The position numbers and the translations under genes were made by a program. The notes beneath the pieces were generated by a model. The model searched no databases. It was not told the origin of the DNA and saw only the letters and a program-made list of their open reading frames with translations. A DNA stretch of 64,000 nucleotides from Aselliscus stoliczkanus. Taxonomy: Eukaryota > Chordata > Mammalia > Chiroptera > Hipposideridae. Within the stretch, counting starts at the first letter, position 1. The number at the start of each line of letters is the position of its first letter. The DNA lies in contig CM066732.1 of assembly GCA_033961575.1 (NCBI GenBank), forward strand, positions 73,880,687 through 73,944,686, read 5' to 3'. Positions 46,873 to 60,800 of the stretch are shown in pieces.

Positions 46873-49539
46873 GACAGGTAAGCTAGCTTATAGCTACAAC
46901 AGGACACACTCTGAAATTAAGACTGCTGGGTAAAAATAGGAGGCGTAGCTGCTCTAGTTATTGGTCTGAGTGGCTAAACCCAAAGTTTCCACAGAGAGTC
47001 AAGCCTGTGAAAGTTTGCGTGCTCACCATACGTTGGTTCCCTCATGAGCTCTGAGGCAGAAAAGCTTGCTGGTGCTTCACAGATGCTGAAGCCAAGACTC
47101 AGAGAGTTTTAGGTTAGTTCTTTCTCAATTAACTATTACCAGAGTGAAATCATGAATGTTTCCGTGTAAATTTATGATTAGGTGCCTCTCAGCTGTCAGG
47201 TATATAGGGAAGTAGCCAGTGACATCTCTCTGGTTAAAGAGAAGCTTTGCATTTTTGAGTGTTAAATGATGTAGATCTCTTTAGGTGGTGTCACCTTCTC
47301 ATTGGAGTGCAGAGGTAAACTTTTTACTGCAAAACCAGGAATATGTAGTAATGTCTCTTCCCCTCCCCCAACCGCATTGCTTTCCTTAGGGAGTAGTTGA
47401 TTGAGACACGTGACCCAGGTTAGAAGAACAGTAGTTTCCTACCTATGTGTTATTAAAAAGTGGTGGTTAGCATATGAAAAATGATGTGGCCACTGGGAGA
47501 AATATGTATTTGTATGGTCTACCTTAGTCTTGCAAAATCTAAATGTGATACTGTTCTCATGAGTTCTCAAGAGATAGCATTTTTCCTCAAGGTTTTCCTT
47601 GGCTTCCTTTCAGATGTGTTGAGGAAGGAAGAGAAATTGTGATCATTTTTCAAGAGAGCCTAAATAGATACACAAACATTGTAAGCAATGGAAGAACTTT
47701 GTGAAGGGATCTAGAAAGTCATTGTTAAAGAATAATTTTCTAAAATGTGAAAAGAGTCTTCATTATTTGGGTAATTGTGGTGAGTTTCACATTCATTTTG
47801 AAATTTGCTTTCTTTTTTCCTAAAATTATGGCCAAATCAAAATGCACATTCCTTTTAGGGATAGTGTGAAATTCAATATGTACAATTCTGTGCTATTAAT
47901 ATATTCTTTATGTTTTCCCTGATAAGCCTGATAAAGCTCATTTGAAGCCTGGCATAGAGTAGGCAATTCATTGAAAACCGTATCTACTTTGCATGAAATT
48001 CAGGAGAGGTTTTAGTTTCTGTCACCACATATGGACATTGATAAAACACTTTTGTTTTCTAAGAGCAAAGCAAATCAAAAGCACAAGATTGCATTTTGTT
48101 TTTTTAATCAACGTGAACTTCTTTACTGCCCCATTTCAAAACTCTGCTGGGACTGATTTAACAGTTCTTGTTAGGTTACATATTTTCTGTGTTTCTCTGG
48201 AATGATCGTGCTGTGTGATAAATAATTACTCAGCATTCATTCATTTATTTTTCATGACCATCTGGGTTTGGTGAGACCCAGAGCCTCTTGCTTTTGCCTC
48301 TTAGCAAAGTTCCAGCAATGGTCCACGGTCTGTTCCTGCTACATTGCCACGTTGGGTCATGTTTTTCTTATTGCTTCCATATTCCTGACTTTGCTCTGGT
48401 TCCCCAGCAGTTGATTAATATCGGTTATCCTTGCGTTAGTGCACAAAATGTATACTTTAAAACATGTCTCAGTTGCCTGGACATAGTGTCTTATTTGTAT
48501 GTTCCAAGAATCTGGACTTGACACCCAGACCTTATTTCCTCTAGCCTGCAGTGTGCTCTTCTTAACCTCACATGAATTGATTTCCAGAATGGTTTGGGGT
48601 TAATGCAATCCCACCAGTGTGTGTTTCCTTAGCCTCAATGCCTTTCCAAATCCTTTGACTCATTGTGACTCTTAGAAGTTATTGAACTCTTGGAAGGAAG
48701 ACGCTGTTTAAATTATTTCCATAGTTCCTGTAGGAGAGATTTCTTTGTGATTATTGAGACTCAGTAGTTGCTTAGAGGGTTTTTGAACTACAGTGTTTTG
48801 AAACAAACTACAAGAAGGCCAAATGTTCTGGATACCATTGTCTTATTTGAGACAGACCCAGGGAAGCACTGGGTTTAGGACCAGGCGCGTTGTGTGGGGC
48901 AGAAATAGTTCAACAGTTGCAGCTGTGTTCAATGGCACAATACACTTTCAATTGTTCTCTTGTACCTGCTAGGACCTAAGAACCCCATATCCTGTACAAT
49001 CTGAGCATAGAACTTCTAATTAGTGGGAGATGGAAAAAAAGGACAGGCAGAGCACAATCATGAATGTGTACACACTTTAAGAAATCAATCCAACATCTGC
49101 TTCATGGAAACTTCATGGCAACAGGTTGCTTTTACAAGCTGTTATTTTAATGGCACTTTGATATTAATTGCAAAGTACTCTAACAGAAAGTTCAGCACTT
49201 GCCATTATTTTTTAAATTATTGTAGGGAGTAATATTTAACAATATTTTCAAATCCTTTTCTACTCTAAATACATATATATTGAGATGGTCAAATTTAGTT
49301 TAAAACAGGATTTTGAAGTGATGTAACACCCTTCTCTCCTGATTACCTGTATGCTGCAAAATAATAACATTCTTCTTTAGAGGAGAGAAAAGTATAAGGC
49401 AAATATATGTCATAATCTATGACAGTGTGAGAGCAAACCTAGTTAATTGGATTAGACAGGCAATTAAGAGATCATATATGTCCTATCCATATTCCTAGCC
49501 ATAGATCTGGGGAAATTTGACAGTTTCTGTGGGGGGATA
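46873..49539. other. Unique DNA, no gene seen
   Basis: About 2.7 kb without recognised repeats. Plus frames 47993-48205, 48288-48521 and 49023-49232 have no domain or neighbouring exon structure. The lack of repeats is mildly unusual for this window. Confidence 0.4.
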
Positions 49540-49775
49540 GTACAGCCTGGTGAAGCTCTGGTTCTCTGGTTCTGCCACTTACGAGCTGTGTGACTTTAGG
49601 CAATTCACTCCACTTCGCTATAAATTTTTTGCTGCCTCATTTCCAAAATGAGGATTATAATATATCTAACTAATAGAGTTATTGTGTGGATTAAGCACAT
49701 TAATTTATATAAAGCACTTGAAACAGGTCCAGGCACAAAATAATCCTTCCGTAAAGTGATAACTGTTGTTATTTT
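49540..49775 (+). mobile_element. MIR SINE
   Basis: GGTTCTGCCACTTACGAGCT and GTGTGACTTTAGGCAATTCA, then TTCCAAAATGAGGATTATAA, are the MIR core and body in order. Confidence 0.92.
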
Positions 49776-50682
49776 TAGGTATTGAAACTAAAACACATTG
49801 GTAATAAAGTATGTAACCATCTTTAGCATATGTTCAAGTACTGGGACAAAACTAATGCCTATAATTCCTCCATCATTCAGAAGCGGGAGATCATTTCACA
49901 GATGCAGTAGAGTAGAAAAATTGTGGCTCCTTGAAAACTCCAGCATTGAGTCAATCACAGAATCAGATAGAGAACCCAGGTTTCCTAATTCCTCATCAGG
50001 TGCTGTACCACCCTCAGCATGAATGATGTTGAACAATGGTTTTGCTGTTCAGAGCCTGACCTTCCAGGTCCAATGGAGACTCCAAAACAAACAAACATGG
50101 GTTCTTGTTTTTGTTACCCTGGGGTGGAAACTGCTTGAGACTTTGGGGAATTAAATTCATTCCTTTTGAGTCTCTGAATGTCTTGGGGTTTCTTCAAACT
50201 AAGTTCCTGTCATTATTTTGTGGTTCTCGATGAAATGCATTCTTTTCACTTTTCAATTTTGAAATATTAATGAAATTTTTATCCCAGCAATTTGTCTTTC
50301 CATTCAACTATACATGCTCTCACAGACTCCCTTAAATGATGGAAAGTAGTAGATTAAAAAAATAATTACAAAACATTATAGAATCTATTAATTCTATTAT
50401 AATGATTCCCAGAGATCTCTCCTTCATAACTGTGGTAATTTAAAACACATTTATTTACACCACACACTTTCATATTCCCTATATGTCCCAGTATATAGAT
50501 TTTATTATTTAGCGTCTCTTCTTTAGATAACTACATACACAATTTTAGAATCATGTAACTTTAGATTTGAAATGTGTCTGGTGGTGGGTATCTCACAAAC
50601 AAGTGGTTTAAAGCTATACTCCATGGAATGTCGTGGCAATTTAGAAGCAGCATACTTTAGGGTAATGGCAATAGGGAACAAA
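49776..50682. other. Unique DNA, no feature seen
   Basis: No gene or repeat recognised up to the target site of the L1 that follows. Confidence 0.4.
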
Positions 50683-50695
50683 AGTGTCTCCCCTT

Positions 50696-51020
50696 GATCA
50701 GAAGGACTCATGTCTTTTTAGGGAGACTGCGTCATGGACGGTGTAGTGGCCTTACCATTGCACTGTACATCTGAAGCTGCCGCTGAATAATATGATATGT
50801 CAACTATAATTTAATACATATATAGTCATGGGATGTAGAATATAGTGTGGGGATGGAGTCAATGGAATTTTAATAGATATGTATGATATCAGGGATGAGG
50901 GGGTAGGGGAGGGGGGAGAGGGTAGTCACTTTGTAATGGCTGAAAAAGATAACTATTGCATTGTTTTGTACATCTGTAATTAATAATAATAATAATAATA
51001 ATAAAGTTTAAAAAAAAAAG
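50696..51020 (+). mobile_element. Young L1 3' end, 5'-truncated, with clear target duplication
   Basis: The 3' UTR carries GTACATCTGAAGCTGCCGCT and TTGTTTTGTACATCTGTAAT and ends in an (ATA)n stretch and poly(A). Exact 13-bp duplications AGTGTCTCCCCTT at 50683-50695 and 51021-51033 define the insertion as 325 bp. It shares its 3' UTR type with the L1 at 24.9-25.3 kb. The first about 26 bp do not look like L1 and may be filler or an inverted scrap. Confidence 0.92.
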
Positions 51021-51193
51021 AGTGTCTCCCCTTTCCATTTCCCCAACAGAATTTTTTTTCATGTTTTGTATCTTGGTCTGCTTCATAATATTTATTTTAA
51101 AAAAGGTTTTTCAGTTAGTGATGTTTGGGAAACATAACGATTTTCTCATGTTATCCAGGAGGAAACAAATGGCAAATAAAAATACCTTATCTT

Positions 51194-51630
51194 GGGCCGG
51201 CCGAGTGGCGCATTGGTTAAGCGCTGGTTTTGGGATGCCAGCGGCCCCGGTTCGGATCCCACATGAGGGCCAGTGACACTGCCCTCTACAGCTAACAACA
51301 GCTCCACCTGGAGCTGGACTGTGCGAGCCCCGGTGATGGTGTGGGCTGCAGCCCCTGCTGCAGTGGGCTGCCATAGGCTACAGTAAGTGGCCCGCAGCCA
51401 GCGTGAGCGGCTGGCAGCCAAGCGTGAGCTGCCAATAGCCGCGATGAGCGACATCCAGAGGCCAGCGACCGTCTGCCTCATCCGGGAAGAGCTCAATGAC
51501 GATACCAACAGTGAAGCAACATCCTCCGCAACTAAACTGAAGAACAAAAAGACAGCAGCTTGTCTGTTCCCCTTCCCCGATTCCCCAACGCTGTTCCCCT
51601 TCACCAATTCCCCCAATAAAATCTTTAAAA

Positions 51631-51673
<43 letters not shown>
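51194..51673 (+). mobile_element. Long-form tRNA-derived SINE, best copy
   Basis: The head GGGCCGGCCGAGTGGCGCAT has an A-box-like TGGCGCATTGG (51206-51216) and a B box GGTTCGGATCCC (51249-51260). A GC-rich body follows, ending in CCCCAATAAAATCTTTAAAA, and then a pure (AATA)n tail of about 45 bp. Exact 10-bp duplications ACCTTATCTT lie at 51184-51193 and 51674-51683. This is the least decayed long copy and the best type sequence here. The 156-codon minus frame 51146-51616 is SINE sequence, not a gene. Confidence 0.95.
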
Positions 51674-51683
51674 ACCTTATCTT

Positions 51684-52284
51684 CAGGTTTGGGGATTTTG
51701 GCACAGATTTAAAGACCAAAAAAGTCAGAGATCACTTCTTAATTTAAGTCAAGGCAGGATTGGGGGAACACTCTTCATAACATAGTTTCAAAATGTACTT
51801 TTCCTTTCTTCACAAGCCTGAAGTCTTTTTTGGTGTTTAGTGCTTTGTGACTGTAACCCTACCTTAAGAAAGCCCAATACTATACATGGAAATTTCAAGC
51901 TTCTAAAACTAAAGGGAATGATTAGTCACTTTACACAAAGCCAGTGTTCCTATAAATAATGAGGCAAAAGTTCCAATGTTACATTCCCAATTGATATTAT
52001 TTGTAAAATCTGCTTACCTGTAATATTTCAGGACTTCCTTTATGTTATATACCAAAGTATACTTGCATTGAAATTTCTATGACTATATATAAGTATATCT
52101 ATACTTTAAAATAATAGTCTACTATGAGTTTTCAGAAGAAAAAACATACTTAAATTTGTATTTAAATAAATAAGACAAAGTAAACATTTTGCATTTTTGT
52201 TTTAATTTTTTATATGTATTGGGAAACTAAGATCATAATGTTATAAAAAAGGAAAGCCAAATACAATTGCATGAAAAATATCAT
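51684..52284. other. Unique AT-rich DNA, no feature seen
   Basis: No gene or repeat recognised. Confidence 0.4.
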
Positions 52285-52570
52285 TAATAGCCGTGGGACA
52301 GGCCCTCAGCTGGGAGGGGAAGTCCCGCGGCCCGGTGGAGCTGGCGGCGCCCTGGCACTTCCTCCAGCCACCCATTCCTGCGTTCTACAGGTGGGGGCGC
52401 CCGAAGCCCAGAGGGCTGGAAGGCATAGGAAAGAGAGGGCACTCTACCCCTTCCCCATCTGCCCCCACCCCCAATTCCAAGATGAAACACGGACATGTGC
52501 TTTTTTCTTTGTTTTACAAAATGTATTCATCTTCCTTGGAACTGAAAAATAAATCTATGTACCCCTCCCC

Positions 52571-52572
<2 letters not shown>
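52285..52572 (+). pseudogene. GC-rich retrocopy-like block, parent unknown
   Basis: An abrupt GC-rich, CpG-containing segment (CCCGCGGCCCGGTGGAGCTG, then GGTGGGGGCGCCCGAAGCCC) sits in AT-rich surroundings. After about 220 bp it passes into a 3'-UTR-like stretch with TTTTACAAAATGTATTCATC and AAAAATAAATCTATGTACCC, then CCCCCCAATATA. Plus frames (52271-52552 and 52293-52679, the latter running into TA repeat) show no protein that I recognise. It could be a 5'-truncated processed pseudogene or an exon with a CpG-rich start. No target duplication was found. Confidence 0.35.

Positions 52573-52641
<69 letters not shown>
52573..52641. repeat. (TA)n microsatellite
   Basis: About 34 uninterrupted TA units. 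Such tracts extrude cruciforms easily and are hard to assemble. Confidence 0.97.
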
Positions 52642-52644
<3 letters not shown>

Positions 52645-52714
52645 ATAACAAAATGGGAGAAAATGCCTTTAATCCTTAGCTTTTTTTTTTTTTTTTTTAC
52701 ATATTTTTATTAAT

Positions 52715-53480
52715 TCGTCTAACTGCTGAGTGGCCGTTGTGTGCTAGACTTTGTTTTTGTCACTCGGGGTATAATGGAAAGAAAGACGCAGTCCCTACCT
52801 TCGAGGAGCTTATAATCTAGAAGAGGATACAGGCAAGTGAACAAGCACGTACAATGAGGGCGATAAGTGCTACAGTCTGGGTAAGTACACGGAATTTCTA
52901 GGACACGTAGGAGAGGCACTGTCTTCTATATGCAAGGGGTGGAGAATAGCCAGGGAAAGCTTCCTGGAAAAGTATTATATATCCTGAAATGAGACCTCAA
53001 GGGCAAGTAAGCAGAAGCAAGTGGGAAGGAGTTTTAAGAGTGTTGCAAATTCATTTTAGGCAGAAAAAATGAAGGGACAGTGAGCAGGCACAAGGGGCTA
53101 CAGGTAGCTCTACGACTATGGTTGGAGGTCAGATAGGAATGTGGGAAGGAGTGGAAAGCGGTATATCTTGAAGGATCTTTTATGCCATGCTAAGCATTTA
53201 GGCCTTATCTGGGGGAATTCTTTAAGAATACAAGTAGGAATGATTTACTTAGATTTGCAGTTTAAAAAGACCATTGACTGCGACGCGCACAGTGGATTTG
53301 GGAAGTCAACTGAGAGTTGGCTGTGCATTTGTGTAGGAAAAGTGGAGTCCATCGACCTAGGGTGAAAAGTGCAGAGGGAAAGAAGTGGATGCATTTAACT
53401 AATGTTAAGAAGGTGGAAATAGCAGGATTTGCATTGTATCTGTGGATAAAGATGGGGTGGGTTTGAAGATGACCCAGGGT
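52715..53480 (+). repeat. Ancient interspersed repeat, longest copy
   Basis: GTGTGCTAGACTTTGTTTTT, CCCTACCTTCGAGGAGCTTA, AAGTGAACAAGCACGTACAA, AGCCAGGGAAAGCTTCCTGG, CTTGAAGGATCTTTTATGCC and TTAAAAAGACCATTGACTGC appear in the layout of a well-known mammalian repeat that I cannot name with certainty. Shorter copies are at 11.1, 33.9 and 40.7 kb; its downstream part may be the block at 15.0 kb. Confidence 0.6.
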
Positions 53481-55639
53481 CTTGACTGCTGGCTGACTGA
53501 GCAGTTTCCTGACATAAGGAATTAGGAGGGTAGCAGGGTTTGGAAAATAGAGTAATGCTGTCAGCCCTGAATGCATCAAATCTGGATTTCCAAGGGTTAA
53601 AAAATGACAATGTGTCATAAGGAGAAAAATACATAGGTCTGGAGTGAGTACAGGAAAATATCTGACCTGGAAGTACAGAGTTAGTAGGTTCTGGCATATC
53701 AGGAGGAAATCAAATATATAAAGAAAAACAAAAGAGAATGATAGCCTGAGTATTATGGACTCATTGTGATAAAAACATATTCACATATACCTTGGTTTAT
53801 ACAATAAATGTTTTTCCCCAAAGGATGTGTAGACAAAACTTCTATAAATTAATTTTTTGAAAAGTACACCAGAGGGATTTCTATATGAATGACTCTTGTA
53901 ATGTGAAGAATGCTTAATACAATTAATATCCTCCTAATTTATCTTCTTCAGAAAGACTTTGCCTACTAAATGTTCTTAAATTATATCTAAACAATATTTC
54001 TGTAAAGAGTTAGGAAATATACTTGGAACTCAAACTATATTGTTGTTTTTTTATTTTAAAAAAGGAAGTTCATAAAAACATGAAAGAGTCTAAGAAATTC
54101 CATTGAAAATTGTTAGTCATTTTTTGGAGATGGTGAAATTAAGTTTGCTGTTTTTATTTCATTTCTAAAGTTCTCTACCTAGAAGAAATTGGAGGGTATT
54201 TTGGAAACAACGGTTTGATGATCTCAAAAATGTTCTCCCTCAACATAACTTAATATTTTTGCTTTTCTTGGAAATCAGAATAGATAGTTTGCTACATTCT
54301 AAACTTGGCTTCCAACAAGCCATGTGGCAGTTGAAGCAAAAAAAAAAAAAAATTTCACTCTATTTGCTCACCAGCTTTAAAAACATATCAACAAACTGAG
54401 AGTATCAGATTCACATGTCTGTTTTTCTATGGCAAGTAAAGGTTACTTCTTAATGTATAATGGGGGCGAGATCATGGAGGGAAAACGTTGACCAGGAAGC
54501 ACTTTGCCTATCAGAAATTGCTTAAATCACAGCTTCTCCACTTCATGTATTGAGAAAAATGAGGGTTGATTCACTGAAGTTTTCCTGACCTTCTTACACT
54601 CATTTACCTCAAGTTAATCTAGTTTAAAGATAGAATAATATTTACAGTCTTTAGATTTAATTTGGATCAGGAAGGCTTTCCTAGTTTTGGTGGTAGTGCT
54701 GTTGAGAGAATTGGGATTCTTAATCATTTAAGCAAAAATGTATGTAAGTTGTCACCTGCTAAGTTCTGCATGATCTGAAAAAAAAAAAAGACAAAGTTGA
54801 TGTTCAGTGTGCTGTCTGAATTTTTATTTAACTGCATATTTAAGCTCACTGCTGGAGTTGACTGTCATGAATTCTGCTAAAGTCATATTACTGGATTTGA
54901 AACTGGAAGCACTTTTCCTTTTTGCATATTTAGTTAAAAATTAGAACATTCTGTCACTAGCAACGTTGCTCCCACTCAACAGAAATAGACCACATCTATG
55001 TGGTGATGAAAACTTATGCCCCAGTATTCTCAAACCAATTGTTTATGTGTTTTAGTATGCCACATGGATCTGTTTCTCAGAGACAGTGAGTTATAGACCC
55101 AGATTGGCCTAATTTGTGAATAGTGAATTAGTTTTGAACCTCTTCTCTGTCAGAGGCAGTGAGTTACTGAAAAGTTGAAGGCAAAACCCCTTCTTTCAAG
55201 AATTTAGAAACTAGTTAAGTAGCAAAAATAAATACATAAGATACATGAGCTAATTTTTTCCTATAGAGGCAGTATTTCCAAGAGCTGCATTTTAAGATTT
55301 TTGCTTGTTCCCATTTTATATCCTCTTCCTCCCTCAAGCCTATAAATATGAAGAAAAGTAGATCTCCATCTCCCAACTTCTGCACAGTCTAAACCCATAT
55401 TTATACCCATCAAAGTTCTGGACGTTCTCCCTTTGAATGTCCCACACAACCTTGAACTCAAAATATTAGAATGAGTTTGTCACCTTCACCAACCCTACTT
55501 TCATTTCTCAGTCCATTGTCTATTTACCTAGTTGCTCAAGCTTTAACTGAGGGGATCTACTGGAGTCTTCCCCACACGTTTAATCAATCAATGCATACTA
55601 AAATTCTCTTTCCTCTGTCTCCATCACTTCCTTTCTGGT
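53481..55639. other. Mostly unique DNA, no gene seen
   Basis: The first about 250 bp may continue the repeat before it. The minus frames 53262-53618 and 53395-53697 (118 and 100 codons) overlap the repeat and lack domains. The rest is AT-rich without recognised features. Confidence 0.4.
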
Positions 55640-56215
55640 CTGTTCACTTGCCCTAGTCTGTGCATCTACCCCCTCTCCTGTGGTCTACTTTGATAGCCTC
55701 TTAATTACTCTTCCTATCTCATGTCTGGTCTTCTTCTAATTCATTCTACACAATAAAAAGTAAATTTAATGATGTCATTCAATTGCTATTTAAATGTCTT
55801 CATTAAATCTCAATATATAATTTAAGCTTCTTATCCAGCAGAAATGGTCCTTTCACTAGTTTTATCTGTCCCCACCATGCCAGGCACATAGAACTACTTG
55901 TACCTCTTTGACCTCACCCTGTAACAAATTTCTGCCTATCCACCAAAATCCACCTTGAGCACTAATTCCTCCAAGAGGCTTTGCTGCACCTCCCCATATG
56001 TCTGACTTACATGGTTTTTGCTGAGGATCCCACTAGCCCTGTGTTTACCTCCCTTACAGCACAGATCAAACTTTAGTATCATTGTCAGGTTACTTATCTG
56101 TCTCCATATTAGACACCAAATTAGATTCTTGAGGGCTGGAACTAGCCTTTAGTGACCGTGTATTCCAGTGTCTAGTGCAGTACCTGCCACATAGAGGAGG
56201 CTCAATGAATGCCTC
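55640..56215 (+). mobile_element. L2 LINE, C-terminal region and 3' end
   Basis: TTCATTCTACACAATAAAAA, TATTTAAATGTCTTCATTAA, CTTCTTATCCAGCAGAAATG and ACCTTGAGCACTAATTCCTC, then GGGCTGGAACTAGCCTTTAG and CAGTACCTGCCACATAGAGG, are the ordered L2 landmarks through the 3' tail. No frame is preserved. Confidence 0.75.
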
Positions 56216-56625
56216 TCTAATGGACACATCCATCCAATGAAAGACTACTCAGCAATAAAAGTAAACTATTAGTGATACATGCAACAACATAGATGAATCT
56301 CCGAATAATTGTGCTGAGTGAAAGAAGCCAGCCAAAAAAGAGCACATACAATAGCATTCCACTTATATAAAATTCTAGAAAATAGAAATTAATCTGTAAT
56401 GCAGAAAACAAATCAGTGGTTGACTGGGGGAGAAACAGGAATGAGAGGGAGGGATAACAAAGGTGATGTGGGCACTTTGGGGGGTGATGAATGTGTTCAG
56501 TATTATCTTGAATTGTGGTAATGATTTCACAGGTGAATACAAATGTCAAAAACTATCAGGTTGTGCATTTTAAATATGCACTGTTAAGTCATTTACACCT
56601 CAGTTAAAAATAATGCCAATAAGAC
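56216..56625 (+). mobile_element. Old L1M 3' end
   Basis: AAAGACTACTCAGCAATAAA, GAATCTCCGAATAATTGTGC, TAGCATTCCACTTATATAAA and TGTGCATTTTAAATATGCAC are L1M 3' landmarks. The 110-codon minus frame 56217-56549 is antisense to this and is not a gene. Confidence 0.85.
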
Positions 56626-57866
<1,241 letters not shown>

Positions 57867-60800
57867 CATCTTGCTGTTTTTATTTGGAGAAGTTATAAAT
57901 TAAGAAGGCACATCATACGTGAGTATGGAAAAGGAGAGAGGACTCACATAAATGCTAAAGGGGAGGCTAGAGGCAAAAAGACACATTTTTCAGATGTTAT
58001 AATTTTGCCAGCTCCATTATCCTTCACTTTTTACTGACAAATAGGAGGTGGGTATACCCTATGTCACCTCAGAAATCTTGAGTCCAATGGATGTGACTAA
58101 TGTGCCTAGATGAAAACAAGGGCTGGTGAGTGGTCATTTAAGATATGCTTAGCAATAGCAGACCAACAAGCATGATGGCCAGAAAAGCAATTTTGGACTT
58201 CGGTTCTGTCAGGTAGGCATATTTCTTGATTTTCCTCCATGTAATATAGTGAACACAGAACTGAAAACTCTAGAAACCAACAAAAAGATATTTGATTATA
58301 TGAACTTTCCATACCCACAAGAAGCTTTCAGTTTAAATAAGGACAAAAAGATATATGCAAATGAAAAAACAAAAGAACAGAAGCAGAAGAATCGTGAAAA
58401 AAATGTAAACATCTGCAGAATATAGAAACATCTCCCTAAGTGATTTCTCCTGTCAATGTGCAAATAGTATTGTTAAAGTTATTCAGTTGAGCAGAGCCAT
58501 ATGGGGTTCATTTTGGAGATGATTCCTGGTGGCATTCTGAAGGAGGAGGGCCATGAGTCGACATAGATGATCTGTGAAGACTTCTTGGCTGGGGGAATGT
58601 AGAGGTAGAAACAAGGGACTCTGAAATTCCCTGGAAATATGAAATGTGATGAGAATCAGATACTGCTGAAATGTAAGCTAGAACTGTGTCAGGAGGATAG
58701 GGTCAGAACATGAGCCAGAAAAAAAGGAAGAAATCACTAAAATCACCATTTTTTGATGTTTTTGAAAAAAAATTGTTAAGAGATAGGACAAAAGTAAAAG
58801 ACAAATGTAATTAGCATGAAAAGGGAGAAGAAAAGAGATGGAACACTGGCCTTAGTTGATAATTTGTCAAAGTTAATAGCTTCTTCATATGAAAGCAATG
58901 TTGGTAATGTTCTTCTTTCCTTGTGTAGAGGATTTGGGTAAAACTCAGAATTAAGTTAACTGCTTTTAAAAAAAGACTGATCATTAGTAGCAAAAGTGAG
59001 GTCGTGATGATGGTTTCAGGGAACTCAGTACAATCTACTGAAGGGGATCTTCTGAAAAATGACATTGCAAGAATAATCAGAACTTACAAATCCCACCAAA
59101 GGAAGGAATGTGTGCCAGGCTAAAGGGAAAAATGACCTCTCTCTTACTAAAACATTTGAAAAATTTAAAACAATTTTGTTTCACCAAAAACTCTGAAGCA
59201 AACTTCCTCACAGCCCCCTTCCACACTCAGCTCTCTCTGGCTCCACCCTCCACCCTCACCTCTGCTTTGAGATTGTCTCTGGCTTCCAACCTGCCATGAT
59301 GTATGTTCCAGGGCACATTGTAAAATAATTTGATGTTCATTTATGGAGAGAGAAAACATTTCCTAAATCTTCTTTCCAGGCCACCTGTAAACCAGTGACA
59401 GGGCCTAGCTAAGTAAACAGGAAAGCCAGCGTCCTCTGCATCAGAAACCAAACACACAAGGACCTATCCTCTGGGTAGGTGGGTCAGTTGAGTCTGAACA
59501 TCTGCTTTTCTTAGCCTTTCCTCTCCTTTCCCATCCCTTGATGTATAAAATCCTTAACTTTATTTAGTCATGTCGGAAAAAAAGTTTATTGGTAATGAAA
59601 TGGAAGTAGACCTGCATGACTTCAGTGTTAAAATTTTGGAAAGTATGGAGAAGGGGTAGAAAAAGAAACCAACCAGGTCACAGATTAAAGAGCAGGCAAA
59701 AGAATACACTATAAAGAGATCGGTAGTTTGGAATTTTTTTTTAACAAAGAAAATGTTACATCTTGGTAAATGTTGGGTATGTACAATAAAGGAGTTAACA
59801 GAATGGGTGTATTATCTTTTAAAACTCCCGCAGTAACCAGAAAGGAAGGAAAAAAATCTACATATTATTGCATAAGAAGGGTCAGCCTGAACCTCTGGAT
59901 TTCACTCTATATTTTTTTATCTGCAGTTACTTTTTGATTATGGCATAGTGTTGGCAAAAGAATCCAACTTGTTAAAAGTACTAAAAAAAAAATCTCTGGC
60001 ATTTCCTGTTGGTTGGAAGCTGTTTGGCTTGCTGCATTACTATTTTGTGTTATCACTGGCCAAGCACCTTTGCTGGGTAGAAAAATACTGGTGCAAATTT
60101 TACTGGCAAGGTGGGAGTAGAAGCCATAAAAATTCTCAATTTCCCTTTTAAAAACTTAACTCATTTATCCAAGAGGAATGAATACAGAAGGACAAGAGAT
60201 TTTAAATTTCCCGTCCATCTGGGTACAGCCGTGTATTTTGACTCCAAGCACAATAAAACAACCTTACTTGCTGGTGGTATATGACATAATGACCCAAATA
60301 TGTTTTTAAAAAATCATTTATTGCTGTACATAAACAGCGAAGTTAGCGCAAGGGATGATAAAATAACACGGGTAATTCTTCCTTTAGCTGGGAACTATTG
60401 GCGGCCCATTAGGATTCCAGATGTAGCTGTGTGTGCTTTTCCATTTGTTTTCCAATGTCTAGTGCTTATGCCCTTGGTACCTTGACGGTGCTTGTCAGGC
60501 ATGTTGGCTTTTCAGCTTGAGGTCTTCCTTGGAGAAACACACTGATCAGGCTCTGGGCTATAAAGCACGCTATTGTCTTGGGGCCCAGTTTGTTGAGAAT
60601 ATAAGACCCAAGGGCAGCCTCCTGCCAAAGGTCAAATACCAGCTTGACCAAAGTTCCTCAAGTCAACACTGGACCTCCCCAGACAAGAGATACTTCAAGT
60701 CTTCCTGAAGAAAATGTGTTTTTATGTTTTATCACTTTGTAATGACAGAGATCATTATACAACGAATAAGCTGAAATGCATTTTGATTAATTATTTGTGA

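Noticed and set aside
51146..51616. Longest open frame in the window (156 codons, minus strand)
   Set aside because: It lies almost wholly inside the long-form SINE at 51194-51673; parallel frames occur in the other SINE copies, so it is a by-product of the GC-rich SINE body.
52293..52679. 128-codon plus frame
   Set aside because: Its last third is the (TA)n repeat read as Tyr-Ile; the first part has no recognisable domain. The underlying GC-rich block is kept as a retrocopy candidate.
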